Of a stretch of DNA of 30,907 nt, positions 1 to 7,512 are shown piece after piece (within the stretch, counting starts at the first letter, position 1; each line of letters opens with the position of its first letter). Origin of the DNA: G963674505 sp964575975 (GTDB lineage: Bacteria > Desulfobacterota > Desulfobacteria > Desulfobacterales > SKZT01); assembly GCA_964575975.1 (NCBI GenBank), contig CAZNTU010000049.1, positions 1 to 30,907 on the forward strand, read 5' to 3'. The notes beneath the pieces were generated by a model. The model had not been told where the DNA came from. It saw only the letters and a list, made by a program, of their open reading frames with translations, and searched no databases. Made by a program: the position numbers and the translations under genes.

Positions 1-1370
1 TAGTCGGTGAAGAGAAAGACGAACAGGACGCTTGCGGAGGCTATGGCGAATTTGGGGTTTCGATCCATAAACCGTCCCATGTGGACGTAATGCACCGGGT
101 ACAAGTTCATCATGATGCCGATGAGGAGCATCCAGAAATAGTTGAATTTTCCCCATAGCACGGGGGTCTGGCCTCCCGCGCCGATCAGGTTCTGGTGGAA
201 AATCAGGATGGGGGCCAGCACGAGGAGAGCCGCTCCGGGAGTCGGCAATCCCTTGAAACGTCCGGGGATCGGATTCTTGTCCAACGTGAAATAAACCAGG
301 CGGGCAATGCCCATGACGGCGTAAAATACCGCGATGAATCCGACTGGCAGGAAAAATTCCACCGGTTTGCCGAGGTTGGAAAAGACAATGTGGAAAATCC
401 AGGCGGGACAGATGCAAAAGCTCGTGGCGTCCGCGATATCGTCCAGAATCCCGCCCAAAGATATTCTCGGGGCATCGTTTTCCTGGTCCGGCTGGGGAAC
501 GAGCCCCAGCTTTCTCGCCACGGCGCCGTCCAGCTTGTCGAAAAACGCCGCCCCGATAACAATCAAAAAAGCCTCCTGGATTCTTCCCTGATAGGCGAAA
601 AAAACCGACAAGAGTCCCATCACGGCGTTCATCACGGTCAGGCTGTTGGGAAAGAAGGAAAGGATTCTTTTTCTAAGCCGGTCGTTTTCGACGCAAACCT
701 CGTCCAGGCACAACGTCCCGTATTTTTTGCAAAACCTGGCCATGGAGCCGAAATTGATGACGAGGAAAATGATTTCGATCAAAAATAGAAGCTTCAGGGA
801 TATTCGGTCGAAAAAGGACAGCCACGAGAACAGGACCGTATTTTCGATGCCGGGGATGTAAAAGGCGTGGGCGTAAAGGATCGCGGCCACCGGAGCGGCC
901 ACCATGATCCTCAGAGTCGTAAGCTCCCTTGATTCCGGCTGTTCGCCCTTTCGGATGGAAAAATCGCGCATGAAATGGGCGAAATTGTCCCTGGTCAGAA
1001 CCGTGATACACAATATGAGAATGAAAATGGCGTGAAGCCGTTGTCCGTTGGTGGGGGCCGCCGCCTGGTACAGGCGCCACATCTCGCCGACCGCGACGGC
1101 CGGAAAAATGATGGAATAGATGATCTTGTCCATGATCCTGTCCGCCAGATGCGCGAGCGGAGGTATGGATATGCTTTTGGAGCCGACCCACGCCGAGAAG
1201 ATGTCGAACCCCGTCGAAATAAAAAGAAAGGAAACTCCCAGCGCGTATAAGTAAGGATTTTTGGCCCACATGACCCCGATGGCGCAAACGAGCCCCCCGA
1301 AAGCCAAGGGGACTCGTCCGTATATGAAGATGGTGGTGAGGCGACTTAAAAATCCGGAACGTAATGTCAT
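1..1370 (-). CDS. Two-domain CDP-alcohol phosphatidyltransferase-like membrane protein (partial, C-terminal end at window edge)
   Basis: Reading from ATG at 1370 gives 456 codons open to the left edge, where the last two visible bases are TA, so it may stop right there. Residues 240-320 carry the CDP-alcohol phosphotransferase signature: a PNSLTVMN segment, then D281-G-A-V-A-R286 and G306-x3-D310-x3-D314. In the family this signature binds Mg2+ and the CDP-activated lipid in phospholipid synthesis. The spacer between R286 and G306 is 19 residues instead of the usual 8. The N-terminal half (about 15-100) looks like a second, decayed copy: D56, A60, D77 and D81 are kept at matching spacing, while G, R and G became I57, W61 and A73. 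Many hydrophobic segments indicate an integral membrane protein. It is the last visible gene of the cNBD-OadG-OadB operon, 55 bases after oadB. The exact lipid product (phosphatidylserine-like or other) cannot be told. Confidence 0.75.
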   Translation of the reverse strand, partial: MTLRSGFLSRLTTIFIYGRVPLAFGGLVCAIGVMWAKNPYLYALGVSFLFISTGFDIFSAWVGSKSISIPPLAHLADRIMDKIIYSIIFPAVAVGEMWRLYQAAAPTNGQRLHAIFILILCITVLTRDNFAHFMRDFSIRKGEQPESRELTTLRIMVAAPVAAILYAHAFYIPGIENTVLFSWLSFFDRISLKLLFLIEIIFLVINFGSMARFCKKYGTLCLDEVCVENDRLRKRILSFFPNSLTVMNAVMGLLSVFFAYQGRIQEAFLIVIGAAFFDKLDGAVARKLGLVPQPDQENDAPRISLGGILDDIADATSFCICPAWIFHIVFSNLGKPVEFFLPVGFIAVFYAVMGIARLVYFTLDKNPIPGRFKGLPTPGAALLVLAPILIFHQNLIGAGGQTPVLWGKFNYFWMLLIGIMMNLYPVHYVHMGRFMDRNPKFAIASASVLFVFLFTD

Positions 1371-1425
1371 AATTGCATCGCAGTGGTTTGGTTTGTATTA
1401 TTTCCTTTTCCGTTTTTACCAAGAT

Positions 1426-2553
1426 CTAACCGACAAAGCTCCAAAGTACGCCTGCGCCAAGAGCCGATCCGATGACGCCGGAGATATTGGGCGCCATGGC
1501 GTGCATCAGGAGAAAATTGTTCGGATCCTCGGCCTGCCCCACGATTTGCACGACTCTCGCGGAGTCGGGAACGGCCGATACGCCGGCGGCTCCCAGCAGC
1601 GGGTTTATTTTGACTTTGAGAAACATATTCATTGTTTTGGCGAAAATCACCCCGGAGGCGGTGGCGATTCCGAAGGATACGGCGCCGAGGGCGAAAATGC
1701 CGACCGATTGCTTCGTCAGAAACACGTCGGCCTGGGTGCTCGCGCCGACGGTAATTCCCAGCAGGATGGTAACGGTATCGATGATGGAGGTTCGCGCCGC
1801 CTGGGCGAGGCGCTCCGCCACCACGCACTCCTTCAGGAGATTTCCGAAAAAGAGCATTCCAAGCAAGGGCAAGGCCGCCGGCGCCACGAAGCAGCAGAGC
1901 AGGAAACCGACAATGGGGAAAATTATTTTTTCCCTTTTCGAGACTTCCCGAGGCTCCTCCATTTGAATCAAACGTTCCTTTCTGGAGGTCAGCAGCCGCA
2001 TGATGGGAGGTTGAATGACGGGCACCAGCGCCATGTACGAATATGCGGCCACGGCGATGGGACCTATGAGAGTCGGGGCCAGTTTGGCGGTCAAAAAGAT
2101 GGCCGTGGGGCCGTCGGCGCCTCCGATAATGCCGATGGAAGCAGCCTCGTTGGGGGCGAAACCCAGAGCCAGCGCCCCCAGAAACGTGAGGAATATGCCC
2201 ATTTGCGCGGCCGCGCCCAGCAACATCAGCATCGGCCTCGCCAACATGGTTGAAAAATCGGTCATCGCACCGATGCCCAGGAAGATAAGAGGGGGATAGA
2301 CGCCGGAAGTCACCCCGAGATACAGGTAGTGAAGGACGCTGTTCGATTCGTAGATTCCCAGTCCCAGGCCTTGAAAAACGGGTATGTTTCCCACCAGGAT
2401 TCCGAACCCGATCGGCACGAGCAGCAACGGCTCGTAATGCTTGGCGATTCCCAGGTAAACGAACACTATTCCGACCGCTATCATGATGTAATGCCGGTAA
2501 TCCGCCAGCGCGAACCCCGTGTTGGAAATAAACTCGAGAAGAAGCTGTTCCAT
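1426..2553 (-). CDS. oadB: Sodium ion-translocating decarboxylase beta subunit (OadB/GcdB family)
   Basis: This 375-residue polytopic membrane protein is the Na+ channel subunit of biotin-dependent decarboxylase pumps (oxaloacetate, glutaconyl-CoA or methylmalonyl-CoA decarboxylase). It decarboxylates carboxybiotin while exporting Na+. Residues known as functional in the Klebsiella protein (D203, Y229, N373, G377, S382, R389) are all present at identical spacing: D147 in GGADGPT, Y173, N317, G321, S326 and R333. The chosen ATG at 2553 has an AAGGGG ribosome site about 10 bases upstream; an in-frame start 30 bases earlier lacks a better site. The OadG-like gene lies 60 bases upstream. No carboxyltransferase or biotin-carrier gene is in the window, so the substrate acid is unknown. 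Confidence 0.93.
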   Translation of the reverse strand: MEQLLLEFISNTGFALADYRHYIMIAVGIVFVYLGIAKHYEPLLLVPIGFGILVGNIPVFQGLGLGIYESNSVLHYLYLGVTSGVYPPLIFLGIGAMTDFSTMLARPMLMLLGAAAQMGIFLTFLGALALGFAPNEAASIGIIGGADGPTAIFLTAKLAPTLIGPIAVAAYSYMALVPVIQPPIMRLLTSRKERLIQMEEPREVSKREKIIFPIVGFLLCCFVAPAALPLLGMLFFGNLLKECVVAERLAQAARTSIIDTVTILLGITVGASTQADVFLTKQSVGIFALGAVSFGIATASGVIFAKTMNMFLKVKINPLLGAAGVSAVPDSARVVQIVGQAEDPNNFLLMHAMAPNISGVIGSALGAGVLWSFVG

Positions 2554-2613
2554 TGAAAAATTACCCCTTTGTCCGAATATCAACGCGTGTCCAAGTCACG
2601 CCGTTCTTGGTTC

Positions 2614-3036
2614 TTAGACGTTCCAATTGAAATAGCCTTTGCCGTCGGGAACGATCACCTTTTTACGAAGCAAGTCGTTCAGACTCGAATGGGGAGATTC
2701 CATTCCGACAAGTTCGGCCAGGTGTAAAAGCGCCGGAAGCGAAATCGGCCTTTCCATGCGACAGACCAGAAGCTGGAACCGCCGGGCGACTTCCTGCTGC
2801 TTGTCGGGCAAATGGTCCAACCGCATTTTTTGGATGGTTCGGGCGACGGCCGGACACGCCGCCTCCTTTTCGAAAGTTTTTGCGGGAGGCTTGTTTTTGC
2901 TTTCCCAAACACCCAACAATTTGTGCAGTTGTGAAATGATGAGGCTCAGAAGGGTCAATCCGGTAAAAACGATGCTTACTCCGAGAAACGATATTGCCCA
3001 TCCGTTATTGGCGGAAATGTTTTCGAATCCGTACAA
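2614..3036 (-). CDS. OadG-like small membrane subunit with atypical C-terminal domain
   Basis: The protein has 140 residues and starts at TTG 3036, chosen because a near-perfect AAAGGAGGT site lies 5 bases upstream and no in-frame ATG fits. One transmembrane helix spans about residues 13-35, in the style of OadG/gamma subunits, which anchor the carboxyltransferase to OadB. In place of the usual short Ala/Pro-rich tail there is a soluble, helical domain of about 75 residues (66-140) ending in VIVPDGKGYFNW, which reads like a small winged helix or a protein-interaction domain. The gene sits 32 bases after the cNBD gene and 60 before oadB, so it is probably the gamma partner of this pump. The family call rests on the membrane segment and on context; the C-terminal domain is unidentified. 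Confidence 0.7.
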   Translation of the reverse strand: MYGFENISANNGWAISFLGVSIVFTGLTLLSLIISQLHKLLGVWESKNKPPAKTFEKEAACPAVARTIQKMRLDHLPDKQQEVARRFQLLVCRMERPISLPALLHLAELVGMESPHSSLNDLLRKKVIVPDGKGYFNWNV

Positions 3037-3068
3037 TGCGGACCTCCTTTGAATTTTTGCTTGGCGGT

Positions 3069-3488
3069 TTACGCTTCCGACAGCGATGCCCTGGACGCGG
3101 CGATCTGGTTGATCTTTTTCATGATTTTTCCCCCGAGCGAAGAGTCGCCCTGGAGAAGCCTGTAGAATTCTTCCCCTGAAATGGTGAGCACCTCGCCGGC
3201 GGCCAAAGATACGACGGTGCCCCTGTATTCGAATGGAGTCACAAGAGTGGACCATCCCATTATGTCCCCCTTGTCGTGGAGCGTCAGCGCTTTTCCGTTT
3301 TCGAAATCGATCATGAAGGAACCGGTGAGATTTATAAAGAAGGTGGTGGAGACCCGGCCTTTTTTCGCCAGCGTTTCTCCTTCCAGAACATTCATCGGAT
3401 GCACGATTTCGTTTATTATTACGAGTTCCTCCTTCGCGAGCGACGAGAATATCTCTATGGACTCCAAAAGTTCTATATCGACGGGCAT
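3069..3488 (-). CDS. Cyclic nucleotide-binding-fold protein (stand-alone cNBD)
   Basis: This 139-residue protein consists almost only of a CAP/CRP-type beta-roll: an SIEIFSSLAKEE entry helix, an EGETLAKKG turn, the FFINLTGSFMI strand and DKGDIMGWSTLVTPFEYRGTVVSL. The phosphate-binding cassette is altered: the usual G-E after the DxxG strand is G-W here, so cAMP or cGMP binding is doubtful. There is no DNA-binding helix-turn-helix, unlike CRP/FNR. ATG 3488 is chosen for the AGAAAGGA site 7 bases upstream; an upstream in-frame extension of 16 residues has poor character. It is the first gene of the Na+-pump operon, which suggests a ligand- or voltage-type regulatory subunit. That role is inferred from position only. 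Confidence 0.8.
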   Translation of the reverse strand: MPVDIELLESIEIFSSLAKEELVIINEIVHPMNVLEGETLAKKGRVSTTFFINLTGSFMIDFENGKALTLHDKGDIMGWSTLVTPFEYRGTVVSLAAGEVLTISGEEFYRLLQGDSSLGGKIMKKINQIAASRASLSEA

Positions 3489-3571
3489 TCGAATATCCTT
3501 TCTTGTTGGTTCGGGGGCCGAGCATAAATCGAACAAGCCTTCTAATCACGAACAAAAAACAAACGCCGCTC

Positions 3572-3616
3572 ATTTTGTTTAACAAGGTTCATGTTGTCAA
3601 TAAAAAAGATTGACAA
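3572..3616 (-). promoter_or_regulatory. Putative promoter of the cNBD-oadGB operon with overlapping inverted repeat
   Basis: On the minus strand a consensus -35 TTGACA (3600-3595) is followed after 17 bases by CAAAAT (3577-3572), four of six matches to the -10 box. This lies about 84 bases upstream of the ATG at 3488. The -35 box is half of a perfect inverted repeat, TTGTCAAT (3594-3601) and ATTGACAA (3609-3616), separated by 7 A-rich bases. That arrangement fits an operator covering the promoter; the regulator is unknown. Confidence 0.45.
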
Positions 3617-3637
3617 ACGGCAACATAGTTCGTTCTC

Positions 3638-3660
3638 GAACGGCGGCAGGAAGGCCGTTC
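3638..3660 (-). terminator. Weak stem-loop downstream of the HNH gene
   Basis: GAACGGC (3638-3644) pairs with GCCGTTC (3654-3660) around a 9-base loop, 28 bases past the HNH stop codon. It has no adjacent U-tract on the minus strand, so it could be an RNA 3'-end protecting hairpin rather than an intrinsic terminator. It separates the hisI-to-HNH operon from the Na+-pump operon. Confidence 0.3.
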
Positions 3661-3687
3661 CATGCATTTCAAGGGATAAAAGGGAGT

Positions 3688-3996
3688 TCAGGACGATTTC
3701 GCGTCCACGGTCGCTTTCTTCAGGTACTCGTCCCACTCCATCGGCAGGAGTTGCTTCTTTTTAGTGTTGCAGGCCTTGCACGAGGGGACCACGTTGCCCT
3801 TTTTGCTGAAGCCGCCCCTGGAAACGGGGACGATGTGGTCCATGGTAAGCTCTTTCGGAGAAACGTTTTTTCCGCAATAGAAACAGACGCCCTTGGCGGT
3901 CTTGCGTTTCCACCATTGCGAATTCCGAAGTACCCTCGCCTTGTTTTTTTCCGTCTTGAGATGCGCCTCGTCCGCGCCGAAATAAAAATTTCCCAT
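3688..3996 (-). CDS. Small HNH endonuclease-domain protein
   Basis: The 102-residue protein carries a complete HNH/beta-beta-alpha-metal fold: zinc knuckles C38-x2-C41 and C73-x2-C76, D53-H54 in the MDHIVPVSRGG motif, N68 in the second strand and N77 in the closing helix. HNH domains cut or nick DNA or RNA with a divalent metal. No extra domain gives a target. ATG 3996 follows the ATP-grasp stop codon after 3 bases with no clear ribosome site, so translation is probably coupled to the gene before it. It is the last gene of the hisI operon. It may be a stand-alone nuclease or a housekeeping gene of unknown role; nothing around it indicates an intron, intein or restriction system. Confidence 0.85.
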   Translation of the reverse strand: MGNFYFGADEAHLKTEKNKARVLRNSQWWKRKTAKGVCFYCGKNVSPKELTMDHIVPVSRGGFSKKGNVVPSCKACNTKKKQLLPMEWDEYLKKATVDAKSS

Positions 3997-3999
3997 GAT

Positions 4000-4860
4000 T
4001 CAATCTTCGTCGAACGAAACCTTTTCCGTCCGCCCGACCTTAACCAGCCACCGGTTGATTTCCTCGACAAGCATGACGTTGAATTTCCTCGAGCCTCCGA
4101 GGCCTCTTCTTCCGAAATAATAGTTGATCTCCAGCATGTGAATGTCCCGCCCGTCCGCCGAAAACAGGAAATCGAAACCGGCCAGATTAACGGCGGTTTT
4201 TTCGATAAAAGCGGCAAGTTTCTTTTCAGCCTCGCCGATCAGTTCCCTATCCGAATGATAATCGATGCCCGCTCCGGACGCCAGGCCCGATTTGAACTGA
4301 TTTTCCTCTTTCGCGACCCTCCAGTAGGATACGATTCTCGTTCCCACGACCACGGATCGCAGCGACCTGCTCTTCGATTCGATCAACTCCTGAATCAAAA
4401 AACCTTTCTGCCCGGTATTTTCGTAGCGGCGGGCAAGGTCGAGAACGTTTCGCCAATCGACCGGGTTTTGGATCAAAAAAACATTTTTGCCCTCCCCGCC
4501 CCAATCGAATTTGAACACGAACGGAAAAGCCATCGGGGGCGCACAGGCCGAAATCTCGTCGTTTTCCATCAACGAGGGCAAGTTGTCGTAGATCAGCGTA
4601 CGCGGATGTTTGGCGCTCGTTTTTCGGAAAAGACGGATCTGGCCGGTTTTGCCCGGATACGAAAAACGCGCGTCGTAATTGGGAAAGACCAATCCGCAAT
4701 TGCGTTTGGCCACGAAATAGAGAGCCTCGGAACATCCGAGCGGAAGAACTACCGCGTCGGCTTGTCTGATCGCCTCCAGATCTTTTTCGCTCGGTCTTCT
4801 TCCCGCGCAAATGATGTTTTCGTGGCCCCTTACGAGCGGATGGAAGGACAGGATCGTCAA
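4000..4860 (-). CDS. ATP-grasp domain protein (RimK/glutathione synthetase-like ligase)
   Basis: A 286-residue protein with the ATP-grasp layout: an N-terminal pre-grasp region, K117 in FPFVFKFDW with a glycine loop GGEGK (121-125), QELI (157-160) at the hinge, AGFDFLFS (227-234), and the metal-binding L-E244-I-N246 followed by YYFGRRGLGG. Such enzymes couple ATP hydrolysis to joining a carboxylate with an amine or thiol through an acylphosphate. The substrate is not evident. The start is TTG at 4860, whose last two bases plus the next A form the era stop codon (TTGA), so it is probably translated by coupling. The HNH gene follows 3 bases after its stop. Sharing an operon with two ribosome-assembly GTPases makes modification of a translation component possible, but that is speculation. 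Confidence 0.8.
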   Translation of the reverse strand: MTILSFHPLVRGHENIICAGRRPSEKDLEAIRQADAVVLPLGCSEALYFVAKRNCGLVFPNYDARFSYPGKTGQIRLFRKTSAKHPRTLIYDNLPSLMENDEISACAPPMAFPFVFKFDWGGEGKNVFLIQNPVDWRNVLDLARRYENTGQKGFLIQELIESKSRSLRSVVVGTRIVSYWRVAKEENQFKSGLASGAGIDYHSDRELIGEAEKKLAAFIEKTAVNLAGFDFLFSADGRDIHMLEINYYFGRRGLGGSRKFNVMLVEEINRWLVKVGRTEKVSFDED

Positions 4861-5750
4861 TATCCTAATCTTTTCATTGCCTTGGAGTCGTTGCTCCAGT
4901 TTTTTTCGACTCTGACGAAAAGTTTCAGGAAAACATGATTTTCCAGGAGCTTTTCGATATCGAGCCTCGCCGTCTCCCCGATTTTTTTGAGCATCGCCCC
5001 CCCCTTGCCGATGACGATTCCTTTTTGGGAATCTCGTTCCACGTGGATTTTGGCGAAAATTTCCACGATATTTTCCTTTTCCTCGAACTTCTCGACGGTG
5101 ACGGCCGTAGAATAGGGAATTTCCTGTCCTGTCAGACGGAATATTTTTTCTCTGACGATTTCGGCGACCAGAAATCTCAGGGAGGCGTCGGTCAGGGTGT
5201 CCTCCGGGAAAAGCGGAGGTCCTGCGGGAAGATTTTCAACAAGGGCGTCCACGAGTTCCTGAATCCCCTCGCCGCTCTTCGCGGATATCGGGACCGTCTT
5301 TACGAACGCGTATGCATTTTTCCAGGACTCGACGGTTTCCTTTATTTGCGCGTTCTTGACCAAGTCTGTCTTGTTTATTGCGAGAATCGCCGGTTTCCTG
5401 GAACTCTCCAAAATATTCAAAATCGTTTTTTCGGTCCGGGGGGCAGGGTTCTTCGCGTCTGCGAGAAACAAGACGAAATCGGCGTCGGCGACGGACGATA
5501 CCGCGACTTCCACGATTCTCTGGTTGAAGACGTCCTTTGCCGCGTGGATTCCCGGGGTGTCCAAAAAGACGATCTGGGCGTCGTTTCGATGGTACACGCC
5601 CTGTATATTGTTTCTTGTGGTTTGGGGTTTTCGCGACGTGATGGATATCTTCTGTCCCAGGATGCGGTTCAGCAACGTGGATTTCCCCGCGTTCGGAGCG
5701 CCCAGTATCACGCAAAAACCCGATTTGAACTGTTCGGCTTGGTCGGTCAC
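4857..5750 (-). CDS. era: GTPase Era
   Basis: This 297-residue protein matches Era in length and order of motifs: G1 GAPNAGKS (18-25), G2 region TTRNNIQGV, G3 DTPG (64-67), G4 NKTD (125-128), SAK at about 155-157, then a C-terminal KH domain with IVIGKGG (244-250) and a helix to the end. Era binds 16S rRNA near its 3' end and acts in late assembly of the 30S subunit at the inner face of the membrane. The start is GTG at 5750, with an AAGGG site about 9 bases upstream. It follows ysxC after 14 bases and overlaps the ATP-grasp gene. The call is secure. Confidence 0.97.
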   Translation of the reverse strand: MTDQAEQFKSGFCVILGAPNAGKSTLLNRILGQKISITSRKPQTTRNNIQGVYHRNDAQIVFLDTPGIHAAKDVFNQRIVEVAVSSVADADFVLFLADAKNPAPRTEKTILNILESSRKPAILAINKTDLVKNAQIKETVESWKNAYAFVKTVPISAKSGEGIQELVDALVENLPAGPPLFPEDTLTDASLRFLVAEIVREKIFRLTGQEIPYSTAVTVEKFEEKENIVEIFAKIHVERDSQKGIVIGKGGAMLKKIGETARLDIEKLLENHVFLKLFVRVEKNWSNDSKAMKRLGY

Positions 5751-5764
5751 GCTTTAGGCCCTTT

Positions 5765-6355
5765 TCATTCCTCTTGGAAAATAAAAGATTTCAATATTTC
5801 CCATGCCTTGTCCCTTCCCTGCGACGTTTTGGCGGAAAACAGCAGCAGGGCGTCCTTTTCCATGTTCAACGACTTCGCGTTGGCAATGCGTTGGTTGGTC
5901 TGTCCGCTCTTGGACAGTTTGTCCGATTTCGTAAGGACGAGCAACTTTTTCAGACCGATTTGGTCCAACAGATATAACAAGTTGAATTCGTCCTCCCGTG
6001 GGGTCCGGCGGACATCCATCGCCAAAACCACGGCTTTCAGGTTTTTTCGGTTGAAAAGATAGTTCTGGACCATCGGCCCCCATTGTTCCCTGATTTTCTC
6101 CGGGGTCTTGGCGTAGCCGTAGCCGGGAAGATCCACGAAGCAGAACTGGCCGTTTATCAGAAAGAAATTGAGCAGCTGCGTCCTGCCGGGCGTGCGGCTT
6201 GTCTTTACCAATCGTTTCCGGTTCAGAAGGCAGTTAATCAAAGACGATTTTCCGACGTTGGAGCGACCCGCGAACGCTATCTCCGGAATCCCGTGGTCCG
6301 GGTACTGCTTTTGCTTGGATGCGCTTTTTATGAACTCGGCGGATTTGACAATCAT
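5765..6355 (-). CDS. ysxC: Ribosome biogenesis GTPase YsxC/EngB
   Basis: The protein has 196 residues, the usual EngB size, with G1 GRSNVGKSS (30-38), a T-rich switch I (SRTPGRTQ), G3 DLPGYG (75-80) and G4 TKSD (142-145), ending in an SAKTSQG G5 region. YsxC/EngB is needed for assembly of the large ribosomal subunit. The ATG at 6355 overlaps the aminotransferase stop as ATGA; the frame stays open far upstream, but that stretch is the out-of-frame aminotransferase and hisI. There is no strong ribosome site, which fits translational coupling. Together with era it makes this operon a ribosome-assembly unit. Confidence 0.95.
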   Translation of the reverse strand: MIVKSAEFIKSASKQKQYPDHGIPEIAFAGRSNVGKSSLINCLLNRKRLVKTSRTPGRTQLLNFFLINGQFCFVDLPGYGYAKTPEKIREQWGPMVQNYLFNRKNLKAVVLAMDVRRTPREDEFNLLYLLDQIGLKKLLVLTKSDKLSKSGQTNQRIANAKSLNMEKDALLLFSAKTSQGRDKAWEILKSFIFQEE

Positions 6356-7512
6356 TTCGAGCGATTCGCCGGCCAGGAGCGGTTTAAATACTTTTCGATC
6401 CTGTCCAACCCTTTCTCTACGTTTTTCAGGGAATTGGCATACGAAAAACGGAGATACCCTTCCCCGTTCTTTCCGAAATCGATTCCGGGGGCGACCCCGA
6501 CATGGGCTTTCTCGAGTATGTCGAAAGCAAGCTTGTACGAATCGTCGGACAGATGTTTCGCGTTCGCGAAAACGTAAAACGCCCCGGTAGGTTCGACTGT
6601 AATTCCGAAGCCCATTTCTTTCAAGCGTGCGATCATGTATTTTCGTCGCCTGTCGTAGGTCTCCTTCATGTTCGCGATGTCGTCGCCCGCATGCTTCAAG
6701 GCGATCACGCCCGCTCTCTGGGCGAGGGAGTTGGCGGAGATGAAAAAATTCTGGTGAACCTTTTGCATGGGCCTCATGAACTCCTTGGGGGCGATGACGT
6801 AACCCAGCCGAAGTCCGGTCATGGCGAAAAGCTTCGAAAAGCCGTTCAACACGAGCGCGTTGTCCGTGAATTCCAAAATGGAGTGTTCCCTGCCCTCGTA
6901 GACAAGGCCGTGGTAAATCTCGTCCGATACGATGAAAGGCGAAAGCTTCGCGATCTCGGCCATGCGGGATTCCGAAAGCAGGTTTCCCGTGGGGTTGGAC
7001 GGAGAATTTACGATTATGGCCTTGGTGCGGTCCGTGATCTTTTTCGCTATTTCCTCCGGACGAAACTGGAATCCGTCCTCCTCGAAAACGTCCACCGCAA
7101 TTGGCTGGGCGTCGAGAAACTTGATGAAATTGGGATAGCAGGCATAATGGGGATCGGAGAGGATCACCTCGTCGCCTTTCTCCAGCAGGGCGGAAAACAT
7201 GACGAGCATCGCCGGAGAGGTACCCGAACACACCATCACGCAGTCGGGGCTGACATCGACCCCGTAGTTGTCGCGGTAATATTCGCAAATGGCCTCCCTC
7301 AGTTCGACAATGCCGAGACTGTGGGTATAGTGGGTATGGCCGTCGTCCAATGCCCGGCAGATCGCATCCTTGATGCAGGCGGGAGCATCGAAATCGGGCT
7401 CCCCCACTTCAAGATGGACCACGTCGATCCCTTGCCGTTCGAGTTCGTTCGCCCTCTCCAACACGTCCATGACGATGAAGGAGGTGATCTCCCGCAATCG
7501 ACTTGCCGTCAT
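6352..7512 (-). CDS. PLP-dependent class I/II aminotransferase (aspartate/aromatic type)
   Basis: A 386-residue fold-type I aminotransferase. Key residues are visible: N173 in the NPTG motif, D197 and Y200 in SDEIYHG, the Schiff-base lysine K227 in SKLFAMTGLRLGY, and a phosphate-binding SGTSP near 96-100. It moves amino groups between an amino acid and a 2-oxoacid. Motifs fit the aspartate/aromatic/alanine group but do not fix the substrate; an aromatic one would feed the IorAB enzyme encoded at 20178-22676. ATG 7512 overlaps the hisI stop as ATGA, with GAGGTGGG just upstream. A longer reading frame to 7836 is the hisI gene out of frame. Confidence 0.93.
   Translation of the reverse strand: MTASRLREITSFIVMDVLERANELERQGIDVVHLEVGEPDFDAPACIKDAICRALDDGHTHYTHSLGIVELREAICEYYRDNYGVDVSPDCVMVCSGTSPAMLVMFSALLEKGDEVILSDPHYACYPNFIKFLDAQPIAVDVFEEDGFQFRPEEIAKKITDRTKAIIVNSPSNPTGNLLSESRMAEIAKLSPFIVSDEIYHGLVYEGREHSILEFTDNALVLNGFSKLFAMTGLRLGYVIAPKEFMRPMQKVHQNFFISANSLAQRAGVIALKHAGDDIANMKETYDRRRKYMIARLKEMGFGITVEPTGAFYVFANAKHLSDDSYKLAFDILEKAHVGVAPGIDFGKNGEGYLRFSYANSLKNVEKGLDRIEKYLNRSWPANRSK

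Noticed and set aside
195..788. Plus-strand frame of 197 codons at the left end
   Set aside because: The opposite strand encodes the CDP-alcohol phosphotransferase with clear motifs; this frame is its shadow.
2614..3585. A single long minus-strand protein of 323 residues
   Set aside because: Its first part is an out-of-frame copy of the cNBD gene. A strong ribosome site and TTG at 3036 start the real OadG-like gene.
3610..3615. Plus-strand TTGACA as a promoter reading rightwards
   Set aside because: No -10 box follows and no plus-strand gene lies downstream; it is the second arm of the inverted repeat.
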